From Bacteroidia bacterium (GTDB lineage Bacteria > Bacteroidota > Bacteroidia > UKL13-3): a stretch of DNA of 64,000 bases. The notes below the pieces were generated by a model, which saw only the letters and a program-made list of their open reading frames with translations, was not told where the DNA came from and ran no database searches. Positions 63,891 to 64,000 of this stretch are shown here, piece after piece. Made by a program: the position numbers and the translations under genes. How positions within the stretch are numbered: the stretch's first letter is position 1; the number at the start of each line of letters is the position of its first letter. Location: assembly GCA_025454975.1 (NCBI GenBank), contig JALONK010000011.1, positions 16,639-80,638 of the forward strand. The letters are read 5' to 3'.

Positions 63891-64000
63891 TTATGAATAT
63901 TTTGGCGGTTGCCAAATACTATTTAAACGACACTGAGGAATGCGTTCGATATAATTAGAATAAGGTTGATTGGTATACAGTTCAGGTACAATAATACTTA
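63891..64000 (-). CDS. C-terminus of a small protein upstream of the metal-efflux operon
   Basis: Partial gene running off the right edge. The last 35 codons read SIIVPELYTNQPYSNYIERI and end RLNSIWQPPKYS before TAA at 63891-63893. The closing SIWQPPK pattern is familiar from small Cys/His-rich exported proteins (DUF6660-like) preceding CusA/CzcA genes in Bacteroidota; that assignment is from memory. It is 69 bp upstream of the RND-OMF gene on the same strand and probably belongs to the same operon. Confidence 0.65.
   Translation of the reverse strand, partial: SIIVPELYTNQPYSNYIERIPQCRLNSIWQPPKYS

Noticed and set aside
1..64000. tRNA, rRNA, riboswitch, insertion sequence or prophage genes
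   Set aside because: None was recognised on either strand by eye; a covariance-model scan was not possible, so short RNAs could still be missed.

Overview
The window is about 64 kb of AT-rich chromosomal DNA from a member of the Bacteroidota. This rests on several things seen together: a short (287 aa) primary sigma factor of the Bacteroidota type, two SusC-like TonB-dependent receptors without a proteobacterial architecture, a DUF4249 lipoprotein, an ECF sigma/FecR cassette, a type IX secretion sorting domain, near-absence of Shine-Dalgarno sequences, and promoter-like TTG-N19/20-TAnnTTTG elements. The gene content (kynurenine pathway, hutI, fused 2-oxoacid dehydrogenase E1, many PAS kinases) suits an aerobic or facultative environmental lineage (Chitinophagia/Sphingobacteriia/Saprospiria-like), but the order cannot be fixed from the sequence alone. 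No rRNA, tRNA, CRISPR array or insertion sequence was recognised.

Layout. 1-9404 (minus) is the N-terminal 3134 codons of a giant secreted parallel beta-helix protein running off the left edge. 9.7-12.5 kb (plus) carries a serine beta-lactamase-like hydrolase and imidazolonepropionase. 12.5-19.6 kb (minus) holds a T9SS-sorted PKD surface protein, an EEP-fold hydrolase, two rhomboid proteases and rpoD. 19.9-28.1 kb has a PhoD-like phosphatase, MarC (opposite strand), FabG, a vWA membrane protein, and a TonB receptor/DUF4249 pair. 28.1-32.0 kb (minus) has a second FabG-like reductase and a Usp / cation-proton antiporter / Lgt-like operon. 32.2-37.0 kb has a fused E1 dehydrogenase, GcvH, RsmI, isochorismate synthase and a MenI-like thioesterase. 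37.1-42.3 kb is a sensory operon (multi-PAS kinase, response regulator, hybrid kinase). 42.4-44.3 kb has a histidine phosphatase, an atypical SDR and a flavin reductase.

44.4-50.2 kb is the most distinctive functional unit: ECF sigma factor, FecR-like anti-sigma, a protein joining an STN signalling domain to a 16-residue surface repeat array, and a TonB receptor that itself lacks STN. The signalling input domain has apparently been separated from the receptor. 50.3-56.9 kb is an accessory-looking stretch. It has an AAA_14/DUF4143 ATPase with 32-bp dyad iterons immediately upstream, a kynurenine operon (kynU, kmo) interrupted by a DUF433/DUF5615 toxin-antitoxin pair, a full-length SIR2-like gene killed by two in-frame stops, and two AT-rich non-coding stretches. 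57-64 kb holds glutamate-type dehydrogenase and a metal-efflux operon in which the inner-membrane RND pump and the outer-membrane channel are a single 1450-residue polypeptide.

The most promising candidates for something under-described are the detached-STN ECF system, the ATPase with its iterons, the RND-OMF polyprotein, and the three-module beta-helix giant.
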